A stretch of 64,000 nucleotides of DNA from Monoplex corrugatus (GCA_030674185.1 CM060307.1:59895481-59959480); one strand, 5' to 3'. Shown: positions 1 through 14,798, counted from the stretch's first letter. The notes: generated from the letters alone by a model not told the origin. A program made the numbers and translations.

Positions 1-75
1 CAGTCAAGATTTGAACCCCAGCTTTCTGAACTTCACACTTTCCAAGATGAGCACCTTATCCAGTCACCCTGAAAT
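1..75 (-). repeat. tRNA-like head of a SINE
   Basis: Read on the minus strand, this has a TGACTGGATAAGGTGC A-box-like stretch and GGGGTTCAAATCTT, a B-box-like stretch, spaced as in a tRNA-derived SINE promoter. It lies in the RIF1 intron and is cut by the window edge. Confidence 0.45.
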
Positions 76-270
76 TCTACATCTGAACCTACCTTCTAAA
101 ATAACTAAATGAAGCAAACAATTCGACATGAAATAGAAAATTTCAATGACTAGACAAAATCTGCAAAAAATCATTAAACACCAATTTAGTGAGTATCAAA
201 TGTTTCCTTGGCATGATGTTATGTGATAATGATGATTAAGCACACACAACACTGTGACAAACATCCTTAC

Positions 271-375
271 CATTAGTAGAGGCAAAAAGCTTGGTAACTT
301 CTACCATGGCAGAAATTAGAAACCGAGCACTCTTGATAAAGACATCCAAAGGCACAGGGCAATTTTTCAGAGGTT
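271..375 (-). CDS. RIF1: RIF1 coding exon 10, last one in the window
   Basis: Acceptor GTTTGGTTTCAG|AA and donor ACTAATG|GTAAGG; 105 bp, phase 1 in and 1 out. It joins exon 9 to give LELEPLKN and then FIKSARFLISAMVEVTKLF (up to residue 472). The matching vertebrate stretch is LSLEPLEH...KHANTLITAV. The next exon is off the left edge. Confidence 0.88.
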
Positions 376-3300
376 CTGAAACCAAACGTATAGTACAGCA
401 CATCAACACAACTACCGAAGTGCCTTACACAAAACAATGTATTCAGACAGATCATCTACTTTGTAATCGCATTATTACATCAGAAAGCTAACAAAAAATA
501 ATAGCAATATCTGATATAGATTCCACATGAATTAACAAAGCACAGGTGTACTCGAGGTATGAAAAACAATATTTCTATTTTACGTTAGTACGAAGCATCA
601 AAAATCTATAATAAATCTTTACTGAAAAAATGTAGATGAATAGGAGCAATAATCCACATAAAAGCCATTTCTTTCCATCACTTCAGATTTACCATGAGAA
701 ACTTGGGCTGCTCTCTTGGTAGACAGCGCATCGCCACAGGCAGCGCCATCCATTTGTTATTTTGTTTTTGACCAAAACTCAAGAAAGACGAGGCTAACTG
801 GCCTTTCAGGGAAGGAATCTGGGGAATGATCCTCTCTCTCCAATATTTTATACCAGGGTAGCCAGGCAAAAGCCCTGCTCTTCATGATTTCAACAGCTGT
901 GGGATCTTTAGTGTGCGCAGGCCAGAAGGTATGTAATCATTTTGCATCCCCTTCCGAAGAACTAGACATTCAGTTCCACTTTCCAGTCAAACTGAGGAAA
1001 AAAGTCGAGGTCTCCATGGGAAATGAACCCTGGAACCTCAAGTATAGTTACTGGCAGGCAAACGTCTGAACCATTCTGCCACTCTTCTCCCTACCAAGCA
1101 TGGGGGCAAACCAATTAAACCCTCCTTTTCCAAAACTGCACATCATACTGATCTTTATTTATGTAGCCTTTTAGTAAATGTTACAGAATTCTTGCAATTT
1201 CTATCAAGAATACTATCTCTAAATTATAATAAAGCAGAATAAAAACAAACCCATTGATCCTAATGATAAAACAAGTCATTTGTACAAGTTTACTGACCCA
1301 ATTCAAGGAGCGATGCTGGAGGTTGAATACCATCATGAAACAGAAACACCAGAATGTCCAAGCCTCCCTGTTGTACTTTAGGAAACGTTGGAAGAACCAC
1401 CGGGGAACTACATGTTCCTGGTACTGGATCTCCAGATGGATCATGGATTGCTTAAAACAAAACCATTAACTGAGAGTTACAATCAAACAAATATACTAAT
1501 CAAATATACTATCCATTCACATCTCTCATACAGTTTTTTTTCCTATCCTTTGGGCTCACTTTTTTGGGTCCAACTTTCAACATCTTAATGGCCACAAAAA
1601 TTAGAATGGTTTTTACAATGTGATGATGATGACAATGAGGATAACCATGATGCTATGTGGAGTATAATCTAGGACTGAGACTGCATGACAGGGCTGCACT
1701 CTACAATTACTATCATAATATATCCTGGCATCAACCAGGCCCCAGACATACAGACACCTCTATTGTTGGTCAGAATATTTGAGCAATGATGCATCTGTAA
1801 AGTGGATAGACTCGACTGTGCGGTTCCAGCCTATAGCAAGCTTAACTCTAGGTGGGAGCCAGCTGAAACTTGAAAAATACCACAAGGATTTTTTGAAGGG
1901 ACTGATGTGAATTCAAACCCACAACCTTCCAGTCAGTAGTCCGTTGCACTAACCACTACAACACTGTGACTAGTACAAAGTTATTTTCAATCTATTTTCT
2001 GGCTGTGATGTTTCTTACAGCAAAGAAGTTTAATTTTTTCACTCCCCTCGTTTGCTTATCTACTTCCTGCTATCTATATACGAACAGGTCTGACTTCAAT
2101 TTCTTTTTTGTGTCCTTGATTAACCCATATTACTGCGGAGTACCCGCCAGCGCCCACCAAAAATCGTTATCGCGTTACCGCGGAGCGCCCATCAGAGCCC
2201 GCTGTACACGTGGTCACTATGAATGCGGCCATCATTGTTTACATAAACGAGAATCCCGCGAGAGTGAGAGCCTCGTTTTGGCGACTTCCTGTCCTGTCTT
2301 CTGCACTTTACAGTGTCAAAATCGATCAAGTTTTCACGGTGCTACGAATTTTCAATGTTTGGAAAATGAGTCTCATGACCGATGAGGAGTTATGGCACGC
2401 GGCGTCTGTTGAATGATGACGGAGAAGAATTTGAAGGTTTTACGGTTGAGGATCTTGTTAATAAAGTTGATCCATGTGATGTGGAAAGTGACCTAATACC
2501 GACTTGGAAGCTGTTGCTGCCGAGTTCGACGATAGTGAGAGTGAGAGTGACAGCGATGGTGGGTCGAGTATAGATCGATTGCCTGACCTCCAAACCAAAA
2601 ATGGCAGGACATTTTAGGTTCGGTTTCAGTAAAGGAATTTTCGTGTTGTGCATGATCTGCCTGTTGATCTGCATTTTCATAAGTATACCCCCCCCCCCCC
2701 CCTTTGTGTGTGTGTGTGATTAAAAGATGATGTTACTGGTATGTGAGTGAGATTATTTGTTATGTAACAGCGCAGTGAGTCGAACTGAGAATAGTGCTAT
2801 ACAAAAGCTACTTATTATTATTATTGGTGCAAGCTTTGCACAATTTCATGCTCAGCTTCTGCAGTAGACTTTGTTCTGGGTCCTCTGGGTCATTTGCAGG
2901 CCATTAAGAAGCATTTCTGGACTGCATCTTTGACTTTGAACTATCACACCAGTAAATGTTTGGTAACATTCACCATCAAATCCGACTTTATAATTTTTTC
3001 TGCGAGTAAAACCAGAATGAACCTGGAAAAAAACTCTTTCTATGAGTACTTCATTGTATGCACAATGCCAAAAAAATGATCCCTTGAAACAAAAAAAGGT
3101 AATTATACTTTTAATTGATTTCTTTAGTTAGTAACTATCGAAAATTGCAAGAGTTACTTTCCTTGACATGGAATTTCATAGTATGGTTCACGTTGGGTGA
3201 CATGAGGGTATATGGGTTAAACATAATTCATGATGGCATTAACTATCATATTATGTATTAAACACACACACATATGCACACAAAGTAGAAGAGTATTACA

Positions 3301-6300
3301 ATTTAAGAGGACAATTTCAAGATTCATATATCTTCTTTTTGGTCATAATGGAGAGAGTGCATCGCCACAGAACAAAGCCATTCACTTTCCTCCTTTTTAC
3401 ATGCATCTTATTCTTTAATTTTTTTTCTGATCTATGGAAGGGTATTTTGCTACAGGACATTGCTAGGAACAATGCATCTGTTGCTGTAGGATCTTTAATG
3501 TGTGCTGAGTGCAAACTGCACACCGGACTTCAGTTTATGGTCTCACTCAAAAGACTAGAATCAACATCACAAAATCAGACCTAGTGGATATGGGAGACAA
3601 ATGCCTTTACGATCTGTGAATTAAACCTGGGTTTGTTTCATTCTAGGTACATTAGAAGATAAAAGAATACATAAAAAAAAAAACATTGAAAAATAAAGCC
3701 TACCTCTACCAACAGATGATACAGACTCTGAACCAAGCCGGGCATTGCCAAGGCAAAATTGCAGAAGTGGTCTCAGAATCTGTAGACATATGAAATTAAG
3801 TCACATTGAGGACATACACAATCTACAGCTTTCCAGTGACAGTGGGAAAACAACAACAACAACAAAAACAAACAAAAACCTCCACACACACCAGGGGATT
3901 TTGATTCAAATCCCCTTTTAATAAACATACTGTACCTTACAAAGGCATAAGCTCAGCTGATGCAAGAGACTGGCCCACTTGACTACTGCCTGATCTGGTT
4001 TATTATACCAGTACTGTGTTTCGACAAGTGAATCGCTGAGAAAGTTAATAGGTTAGGCATCCTCATAAAAGGAAGTCTAGGAGAAGAAAGGAACAAATGT
4101 CAAATGGACTGGGATGTGGTCTTTGTTAGAAAAAAAAAGAATTAACAAGCTACATGCCTCCATGAAAGTCAAGAGGGAGAAAGGAACAATGTCGAACAGA
4201 CTGGGATGTGATCTTTGTAGAAAGTACTGGAACTGAAAGGATCGAATAATTGCAGGTTGTCTGAGAAGAAAAATATTTAATGCTGAAAGCAAGGCCTTCG
4301 CATGAAGAAGAGAGAAGGCTCCAGAAATAGAACTATGCAGAAAACAGAAAACAAGGTAATAAAGACCGACAATCAATCGAGAATTTTCGCCCACCAGCTG
4401 AAGCTGACAACAGAGTGAGGAAAAACAATAACTTCAAAAAGGCAAAAAAGCGGTCTGTTTAACCAGTTCAGTGCCTATAAGCCGTCAGCTGACGTTGCAC
4501 AAAAGGTGTTGCTATATTGCCTAAGAGCCGTCCACTGACGTTACAGGAGTTTTCCGATTTTTCGTTCACAACTGTGTGAGCCAGTAAGCACACAGGAACG
4601 CTGCACACTGAGCTATATGTGTCTACAATATAAAAATAGGATGTAAATTAGGATACGTCATAGGGAAGACACCTTTATTGTCGCTAATGATTTGGTAACT
4701 GGACCACGTGAAGTGGAGCACAATGGCGACGCAACCTTCGACAAGCCGAACGGTGGCTCACGTCAGCGGACTTTCACCACTCTAGAGGCCGTTCAAATGA
4801 TTTTACAGCATGATGACGATTGAGAGAATTTGTTATCTGATGATTCACTTCAACATGAGGGTGGAGAAAGTAACAGTGACCACGCCGACATTCAACGCTT
4901 GCTGGCTGAATCGATGCAAGCAGACGAAAACAAGCACGAGTCAGACTGCGACTGCCGTGGTCAGTGCGAGTGGCGAGCGCGCAGGCCGTGACACTTCGGA
5001 CTTTGGACCCAACAACAGTGAACGTGATGGTACATGGTGAGATGGGTCACGCACGTGTTCGTGGTGTGGGAAGGGGGGAAGATGAGAAGGGGGAGAGGGA
5101 CAGGAGAGGTGCAGAGGAGCTGTGCCCCAGTTAGACGGCATGGCAGGGGGCGTGGCGATCAGCGAAGTGTTTCGCTCACTGAAAATCTGTTGGCCTCCAA
5201 ATGGACAACAGTCAGACAGTCCTCAATTTTGATGAAATCCAGGGTTGAAAGTGGGAACTGGTGACGTGTGCTATGCTTTTTCAAGCTGTTTCTGACTGAT
5301 GAGCATGAGCTGATTGACTTATTTGAATAAGGATTCTGATTCTAGGCTTATTTTCTCTTGTTTTGATTGCAGAACCTGAAGAACAGAGAGAACCAATTCA
5401 TGAGTGTCATGTAGTTTGACTGTTCAGTGTCTGAGTACACTGACTGTCATGTAGTTTGACTGTTCAGTGTCTAGTACAATCACTTTTATGTTTACCGAAA
5501 CCAGGTCTATCATTGATGGGATGGTTACTTACTTATTTGTCTGCATGGGTTTAGTATCGTTTCATGAACATTTTATGATGTCATGTTTTGTTTTCATTTA
5601 TGTATGTAAACTGACAACAAACAAGTCATTTTCAGCTGTTTTTTTGTTTGTGAGTGTGTTGGGTATCAATCTGTAGAGATGGAAACTTACTTTTTAGACA
5701 ACACAAAAAAATTATTTCCACTTTGGAATGCCTGGACAGGTCTTTGCGATCAAGCTAAGAGAAAAATAAGCCCAGATTCAGAATCCTCGTTCATTTTCCT
5801 TCAAAAAACACTTATGCTTCTTTGATGTATCTCTTATAGTTTTTGCACTAGAATTTTTTGTTAATTATTACCCTCGAATCCTCAAAATTCCCCGGCAATG
5901 GGGAAGCACATGTTTACATTTTTCTCTGGCACTGAAAGGGTTAAAGAAACAGTTGGGAAATTCTAGATCAGAACAGGAAAAATCCAAGGTTAGAGAAACT
6001 GTGAACCAGGTAATATAACCAAGCACAAAAACAACACAGCAACAATAACAAAAAACTATGCAAAGTGCTGACAGTATGGTCTTGATGCTCCGAAGAACTG
6101 ACACAAAGAGGACGATGATTACCTGGCTTGGAATCAGGTATTGGGATAGGAGTGGATGCAACATCTTTTCACAGACTTCTTGACCACCTGGTCATTATTT
6201 TGCAATTAGTATGGTATCTTGCATTAGCTGAGCTTACACATTTGTACCATATGGTTAAACATGTGCTGTTAAAAGACCATTAAAACCATACAAACACCAC

Positions 6301-9300
6301 GAGAGAAGTCCTTGATGTAGCAGACAAAAACTGAAAGGGAAACAAAGAAATTCTTGCAGGCAAAAATCTATTCTTCCTTGGTAAAACCAGGAAATAATCT
6401 TCACAGTGAAAACAAAATGTTTTGCACATGACCAACTCAAATCCAGAATTTTGCTGATCAGGTTTCTCAGTCTTGATTAACTTCTTTGGTAAGATGTTCA
6501 TTAAAATTTCAAATGTCAACGACAAACAAAACATGGGCCCGTAGAATGGTAGATTCCTATAACTCACCTGCTCAAACTGCAGCCAGATGGACGGTCCCAT
6601 ATACTGTACATAGCGCCACCATGTGGTCAACTTGGCCATAGCAACTTCCTCTGTGTTGGTGTTGCGAGTTTTGAACACTCTCATAATCAGCTCCACAAAC
6701 TTGGTTTTTTTCAGGATACCTGCACATCAAACACTTGCAACATAAATGTGTATTGTGGCGTTGTAGTCTGATGACTAAAACACGACTTGGAAGAAATTCT
6801 TTATATTCTTATTGTTCAAAGCCCAGCTGACAGCACACAAGAGTCATACAATGGCTATAACCATTTCAAAATGACGTACACAACGTAAAAAAAAAAGTTA
6901 TGTACCGTAGATATATCAAAGCATTCATAAAGCATTTGGGCACATAATTTAAGGATATGCCCATGGTGTTGACCATTCCGCCCAAAATATCATCAGAGGG
7001 TTTTCCAAAAAATATAAGCCTGAATGCAAATGGAAACGTAAACAAGGACACTACAACATAAAAACTGGCCTAAATTATCTAGAATTGCTTCTGCACATCA
7101 AACATCCTCAAAGCCCAAAATGCAGTCATTATATGTACCTAATAATCAATCCAAATAGATAAACGATGACCAAGTTTGAACAGATCATGCAATGCATATA
7201 CAGCCCCCTTTGTTTGGTGAAATAGCTATTGTGTGGCACTGGAAACTGGAAGATGACTGTCCAGTCAGTGGTGAGGCACCATAGCACTAGGTCCAAATTA
7301 CCACACTCAAGTGTTTCTTGTTAACTCTTTTCCCGCCATGGTCGCAATCAAGCGACTTCCCGTATGACCGCCATGGTCACATTTGTGCAACTTGGAGGGG
7401 TCATGCTAAACAATAACTTTTCACAAAGCTTCTGTCAGCTCCACTGGTGAATGCAGGCGATTGTGCTATTTTTAACCTTTATCACGCCGGAGGCGCACTG
7501 GTGCGCCGAGCGTCTTTTTGCCGATAACAGCCGTAGGCGCACCAGTGCGCCCACTGAGGGGTAGTGTAAACAGCAAGCTTCTATTCGATTGGTTGAAAAG
7601 AGCGAATCCGAAAGTAGCAATCCCACAATGCAGCATGCTTTAGCCTTCCTCTTCCTGTCTGTGTTACCGCCATTTGCCTTGTGGTTTGTTGACAATAAAT
7701 TTTCAAACTTCGTCGAAGTTTTTTGAGAAAAATTTCAAGATGGACGCCACCACCGAGCAATTACTGCAGGAGTTGTTCTTCGATTCTGACTCTAATAATA
7801 ATAATAATTACAATATTTATATAGCGCAAAATCTCGACAAAATCAAATCTAAGCGCTGAAACAGACACACACGCATGCACGTACGCACGCACACACACAC
7901 ACACGCATGGCTATAAATGGGGAGAAAGAATAAAAGCAAGAATAAAAGCAATGGAAAATTATAGAGCATATCATATACAATTATATATTATAACAAAGTG
8001 ATTCTCCTCCGAGTGGAGACAGGCTGCAGAGGGGGGTTGAGTGAAGTTAGGATTTTATGCAGAGGAGAAAAGGTGAGTTTTGAGAGCGGACTTGAAGGAG
8101 ACAAAAGTAGGTTGCTGATGGACTGAGAGAGGAAGTTTGTTCCAGGAGAGTGGACCAGAAACAGAGAAGGCTCGTGGATCATAGGTATTGAGCTTAGTGC
8201 GTGGAAAGCGAAATGTCAGAGGATCGGAGGCAGAGCGGAGGGTACATGAGGGAACATAGATCTCAAGTAGGCTTGACAGGTAATCGGGGGCTGCGTTATT
8301 CTGATGAAGAGTTTTTAGGTTTTGATAGGGAAGATGTTCAGAATTTTGTGGCAGAGAGGGAAAGTGCTGATGCAGGTGAGGGAGAACTGAGTGATGATAG
8401 CGATTCAGAGATCGATGATTTTGCGGTTTCGGATGGCTACGATCATGCTTGGCTTCGCGAGTTCGATTCTGTCAGCGGTCCTGTCGATGTCCCAGATGAT
8501 ATTTCTGAGGGAAATTTGTTTCGTCTCTTCATCACTGATGAAGTTATTCAACTGTTTGTTTCTGAAACAAACAGATATGCTGGGCAAACAGCGGAGAGTA
8601 GAGGTCGCGATGTGACAGCTCACTCGCGAGTAAGTTTGTGGAAGGAAGTTGCGTTTGAGGAGATGAAGGCATTCTTGGCCATTCTTCTACTGATGGGCGT
8701 TTCTCAGCGATCATCTTTTGAATTATATTGGTCTACAGATGAATACCTTGAGACGCCTGGGTTCAGGAAGATCATGTCTAGGAATAGGTTCCTGAGTATC
8801 ATGTCATTCTTTCATCTGGTAGATAATTCTACTGCCAAACCCAGGGACCATCCTGAGCATGACAAAGCTCATAAAGTTCGACCCCTCTTTGAACTTCTTG
8901 TACCTCTCTGGCAAAGATATTATGCTCCATCAAAGGAAATTTCAATTGATGAGAGCATGATACCATTCAAGGGCAGGACAAATCTTCTCATATACATGCC
9001 TGGCAAGCCAACAAAGTGGGTCTGAAGGCGTGGGGACTGGCCGATTCCAAAACTGGCTACATGTGGAATTGGAAACTCTATCTGGGAAAGGAGGAGGTTG
9101 TGCAGCTGCTTCAGGAAGTTGGGCTTGCTCATAGGGTTGTGGTCACTCTTGCCCAACCCCTCTACAACAAGGGGCATGTCCTATACATGGACAATTTCTT
9201 CACTTCTGGGGCACTTTTTGATGAGCTGGCTCAAAATCAAATGGGTGCTTGTGGCACTCTCAGACTGCATCAAGGCTGCAAATCCTGCTGTGGGTGCTGA

Positions 9301-12300
9301 ACCCATCACAGAGATTGACCACTCTCTGTACATTGCCTGGAAGGACAAAAGGCCTGTGAATATGATCACCAGTGTTCACTCTGCAGAGACTTTCAGGAAG
9401 GAAGTTCGGTCAAAACGTCATGCTGGCCACATGCGAGTTGTTCAGAAGCCCTCTGCTGTTCAGGCCTACTCCAAGCACATGGGTGGTGTTGATAGAGCAG
9501 AAAAGCTTGTCATTCTATATGCTGCTACACAAGAGCAAAAAGTGGTGGAAAAAAGTCCTCTTCTATCTCCTGGAAGTCTGTTTCTGTAATGCTCTTGTGA
9601 TCTGGCGGCACAAGCATGGGGGTCGTGTCTGTGCTCAGAATTTCCGTCTGCAGATTGTCCACCAGCTTCTGGAGGGCTATGAGTCTGGTGTGAGCCACAG
9701 GAGAGGCAAACAGTCTGACAATCCTCCAGAAAGATTGGTAAACTATGAGCACAAGCTAGTGATCACTGACAAGCGCCTGGCCAATGGAAAGCCCTCTCGA
9801 CCGGACTGCACTGTCTGCTCTGATCGCACTTTCAAGCGTCACCAGACCTCCACCATCTGTCAGAAGTGTCGAGTACCTCTCTGCCCATATCCCTGTTTCA
9901 ATAGGTACCACAGTCTGGTGCATTTCAAGACCCAGTGCACTCCAGGACTCCATGACTCATAAACACACGCAAGTCATTTTTGTTTGTCATGTCATTTTTT
10001 TTTTCATAATAAAAGTATACACAAAACACACAATGGTTGGTATCAGCATGTTCCATATTCATCCCTCTACATTCACTCCAAATTTTATAACTGTACAACC
10101 AATAGAAAAGAAATTATAGCAGTTTGAAGTAGGTAGGTGTGCACGTTTTTCAGTCACCCAAAAAGAATGTGGCTGTAGGCAGAAATTTCACCAAACGAAT
10201 CCGGCTTGCTAAAGGTTAAACTTTACCCAGCAACCTAGTTTTTCAACAGTAAGGCCGAAGTGTGGTTTTGTTAACTGTCGGAATTTACGCCACGTTTTCT
10301 CCAAATTGGCTGCAAACTGACATGCATTGTCTACCACTCTGAGTAGAATACGCAGACAGCTGACTCTGTGTGTAGATTTTCCATTGCTTTTCCTCATTTA
10401 TTACAATGATATCTGGCGCACAACTCATGAAATAAGGTCAGTAGTACAACTAATTAACCCTATGAAAAAAATGTGTTCGTTTTTCTTTATAAGATTATCT
10501 GTAAATCAAGCACATAAACATAAGCAAACATTCATATATAAATACATCTGCCCTTAACACAGCGGAAAAAAAAAGTGAAAATCTTTAATAGACTTTGGGA
10601 TATAAGCTTTTAAAAATGCATACTGCGCTGCAAAATTGGCTGCCCAAAATATACTTGGCTCTGAGAAGTGCCGTTTCTAGGGAAACTTGGCTGTGAAAGA
10701 GTTAACTTTGGCCTGCAGCTTGGCTGCTGGCTTCAGGAAATCAGACCTGATGACTGAAAGTCCCAGTGACAGCTCAGAAAGACAACAAACTTGAGATTCC
10801 TTTAGGGGCAATGTCAGACCTGGCTGAAGAACAAGATACGCTGCATCTGGAGCATCATGTCTGGCTGCTTTTGTGATCGTATGAACACCCCCCCATTTCT
10901 CATTCGGTCTGGCAGCTTGGCTTGGCTTGGCTGCTGATGCACACTGTATGGATATATCCTGGGATTCTGTCATATCCCCACCTTGCCTTCTGGACTGTAA
11001 ACACAGATACTGACAACCGGGTTCAAATGGATCATGCAGGGAAAGCCCTCTTCCTTCAGCTCTCCACAATGTGCATTAAAACTCACTCGTGCCAGGCAGT
11101 AGGAACTGCTTGAAACTGGTTCCCACAGATATGACAGAAGATTAGGAAGAGATGTTGCTCACACCAGCAAAAGGTTTTAAGTGGTCTGGGGAAGAAAATC
11201 ACTGGCCTTATAAAGCACTGTGAGGCTTAAAGTCCTTTTTAACAAAAAAAAAAAAGTTGTACTTCAGTATATCGTGTGCATACAGGCATTTTCTGCACCT
11301 GATTCTCATAGGGAAAATCTGTTACCCTAGCAGGAAGCAAATGGACATCATCAGGCAAAAATCAAAGGATCAGCTTCAAGCAGGAAGCTGGTATGCAGGG
11401 ACAAAGTTAAATGTTTCAATTCAAGACATACTGGCACCTTACCTTTATCAGCCAAAATGTCAATCAAGACACCCCAGGACTGGAATGCCTGGCAACGAAC
11501 CTCTGATGATGAGCAACGGAATGCCAGTTCTTGTATGGACAGCAGGCTGTTGATGAGTGAGATGTTGTGAAGTTCCTGCACAGCGAAATTACAGCAACAA
11601 AAGAAAGGTAAGCATGGCTCATCATTAACTTTTAGAATGCTGTATCCACAATTATAAAAAAAATATCCCTCCTCCCTGAAACACTCAACTTTTTGCCAGA
11701 CATCTTAGTTTCAACACTTTGTTTTTAACACTATTTGTATGCCTGATGGGTATTATGTGTGTGACATGCATGTCATAGAGGGAAAGAAAGAAGAGACTGG
11801 CAGACATTGAGAAAGATTATGAGTTTAAATAAAATGTAAAAATATTAAAAAAGAGAGAGAGAGAGAGAGAGACAAAAAGAGAGAGAGAGAGAGAGGAGAG
11901 AGAATGAAAACTAGAGCAAGTGATCGTTCTGTTTGTTTTAAATGCATGTGTCCATGATGTTTCACTTTTCAGTCTCCAATCAGAATTATATTTTGAAGGA
12001 AAGCTTAAAATAATTTGCACAAAAATAATATAACTCACAATATATCAACATAACTAACACATTTTAAACCACAACTGACAGTTTTTGTTTGTTTGTTAGT
12101 TTCTTTCTTTCCTCCCCCCCCCCCCCCCCCTGTTTTTTGTGTGTCTGTTTTGTTTGCATGAAATTCTGCTGGTGGACAGCAACCAACTACACAAGAAGTT
12201 AGGACTTTGCCATACAAGAGTTTCAGGGTAAACTCTTCTCTGAACTTTCTGTAAATGTGACATTCTTTTGTTCATTTGAAACTCACAAACTAAAGGTGTT

Positions 12301-12873
12301 CTTTTTTTTTTTTTTTTTACACCGCTATAAAAACAACAATAAAAACAATAGTGGTACCAGTAAGTCAAATCAAATTTTCAAGTATTTTGTTTTGCAACAG
12401 ACATCTGCACAAAGTATCAAGCAATTATTTTTAGGTTTTTTTTTATACAGTTTTAAGCAAATCTGTTCAAAAACTAGCATCTACAAGGATTTTACATGAC
12501 GTAATCTATAATGTTGACTGCAAATCAAAACTGCTTGGACCAGGAGTAGAAAACTAAGCAGAATAGCATGGTCAGAAATATGTCAACAGTTGACAAGGTA
12601 AGAAATTACATAGTACGATAACGGAAATTTCTTTTTTTTGTTGCTTTTGACAGAAACATACTAAAAGTTCATAACATAATCATGATGAGTTGAGCACAAT
12701 CTAAACACATCTGGTCTTAAAGATCTAACTTATACTGCAGATTAATTGCAGAACAGCAAAGAAAAAAAAAAGAGAACAAGAGAGAGAGCAAGAGAGAGAG
12801 AATGGCATGACTTTATAGAATATGATGACAGGAAGAGAGAGGGGGGAGGGGGACGGATGAGAGAGGGAGGGAA

Positions 12874-12954
<81 letters not shown>

Positions 12955-14098
12955 CCTGTTTGAAGATGTGCAAAAGCAGCATGCAAGTTTTCATTGCAAA
13001 GGTCTCCTCGCCACTGGTGAACATACTGTGCAAGACAGGTGCAATTTGCTGAGAACAAAACACAAAAAAAGGGAGATTTTAATTCCAATCCTTTTTTTAA
13101 TAAACATACTTATCTTACAAGTTCATAATCTTAGCTGATGCAGAAGACTATTAACTGCTATAAAAACAATCAACCAAGTAGTTCACAAACTGGTGAAAAG
13201 GCATCCACCGTCATGCGTTACTATCACGTCCACCCCTATCCCAATTCCGGGTTCAGACTTGAGTCACCTGTCCTCTTTGGCTAAGTGGGTTAGAACAGGA
13301 ATATCTGTTACCAACTGCCAGGTAGAGAAGAGCTGAGAAGGCAAGCAGGTATTAGTTGTAAGATAAGGGAAGGATGTTTATTAAAACGGGATTTGAATGA
13401 AAATGCCCCGTTCAATAGCACTTAACCATATCTCACAAATGCACAGTGGCACGATCTGGAAAGAAAGTGACAATACCTATTAATGATTGGAAGCAGAGAT
13501 GGCATACTGAATGTAGACGGCCATCTAGCCGAGGGCTGCTGAGAGGGAGTGGGTTGAAGCACCTGTCCTCCAGAGGTGGTTCCGTATGGAAGTTTGGAGG
13601 CATTCAACCCTGGTATTGGATGGACATACCAACCAATGTACCAAGACCAAATTCATTCCTAAAATATGATATGCTAGGCTGGGATCAGATCGGACTTAGT
13701 AGTGTTGATTCTGAAGCCAAGTTTGTCGCAGAGAATCTGTAGGATGGAAAGTTGGGAGACACAGGAAAACACTAAGAAGAATTTTGGGCACCCCCACAAA
13801 AGTAGGTCAAGGGGAATGATGGAAATATCTTGACCAGATTGGACTATGGTCTTTGTTTTTGATGGAAAATACTGGAGGATACGTGACTGAAAGGATCGAA
13901 CGATCACAGGTCATTCATGAAGAAAAATAATACACAATGAAAGAAGGGCTTTCCCGCAAGGGAGATGTTAGAAAGTGTTTCAAAACAAACTAGGTAGGAA
14001 AGAAGTGTTGAAACACAGTGGACTGAAAGAACATTATCGCCCGCCAGCTGAAGTTGACGACAGAGCAAGAAAACAGTACAGGTGTCAAAAAGGGATGA

Positions 14099-14137
<39 letters not shown>

Positions 14138-14752
14138 CTTTTGAAATTCTAAAAAAGATTTGCTTCAAAGAAACAGAGGGGAGCATAATCCAGGTTAAGA
14201 ATGAGCCATAAACAATCATCGATACAGAAAAAACACAGAGGAAGTTTGATTACGAGCAAGGGAAAACGACAGGGCACACAAAGGAAGGTTGTGCAGAGCA
14301 CAGAAAGTACGGTCTTGATGCTCTGAAGCACTGACATGGTTCATACAGCAGTTCAATAGCAAAATTCAAGGACTTTTCCAGACCATTTTATGAAAATTCA
14401 AGGGTGTATTACGGCTCCTTACCAACACCATATTACTTAAAACAGACTAGTTTCAGACAATATCTATAAAATAAAAACATTACGTTTGTCAAAATCACAA
14501 TGAGTGGATTATGGATGGCTTTGATGATAATTCACAGGTTCCAGTGCCACGGCAGAAAAGTCAATGTACACATGTCACAAAGAAAGTTTCAAACACTGAA
14601 AGTCAAAGGTTGCACAGTTGTCTCTCCACTTGCTGCTCAATAAAAACACTGCCTAAAGTTTCAAACACTGAAAGTCAAAGGTTGCACAGTTGTCTCTTCA
14701 CTTGCTGCTCAATAAAAACACTGCCTGACCCTTTGGAGAGTCCTCTCCCATC

Positions 14753-14798
<46 letters not shown>

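Larger units (their letters stand above)
7476..10215 (+). mobile_element. piggyBac transposon with near-complete but broken transposase
   Basis: TTAA target duplications lie at 7472-7475 and 10216-10219. The 16-base ends CCTTTATCACGCCGGA and CCTTTAGCAAGCCGGA (right end read inward) differ at two positions. Just inside the left end are GC-rich palindromes (GGCGCACTGGTGCGCC and GGCGCACCAGTGCGCC, 7490-7550) that may be subterminal transposase-binding sites. The transposase pseudogene fills the plus strand, interrupted by a LINE at 7790-8297. Confidence 0.85.
7325..10701. mobile_element. outer TTAA-flanked element hosting a piggyBac
   Basis: TTAA at 7321-7324 and 10702-10705 flank imperfect inverted ends, CTCTTTTCCCGCCA at left and CTCTTTCACAGCCA read inward from the right. 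The parts not belonging to the inner piggyBac (7325-7471 and 10220-10701) have no ORF, so the outer element looks non-autonomous. The outer pairing rests on 14 bases with three or four mismatches and is less certain than the inner one. Confidence 0.45.
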
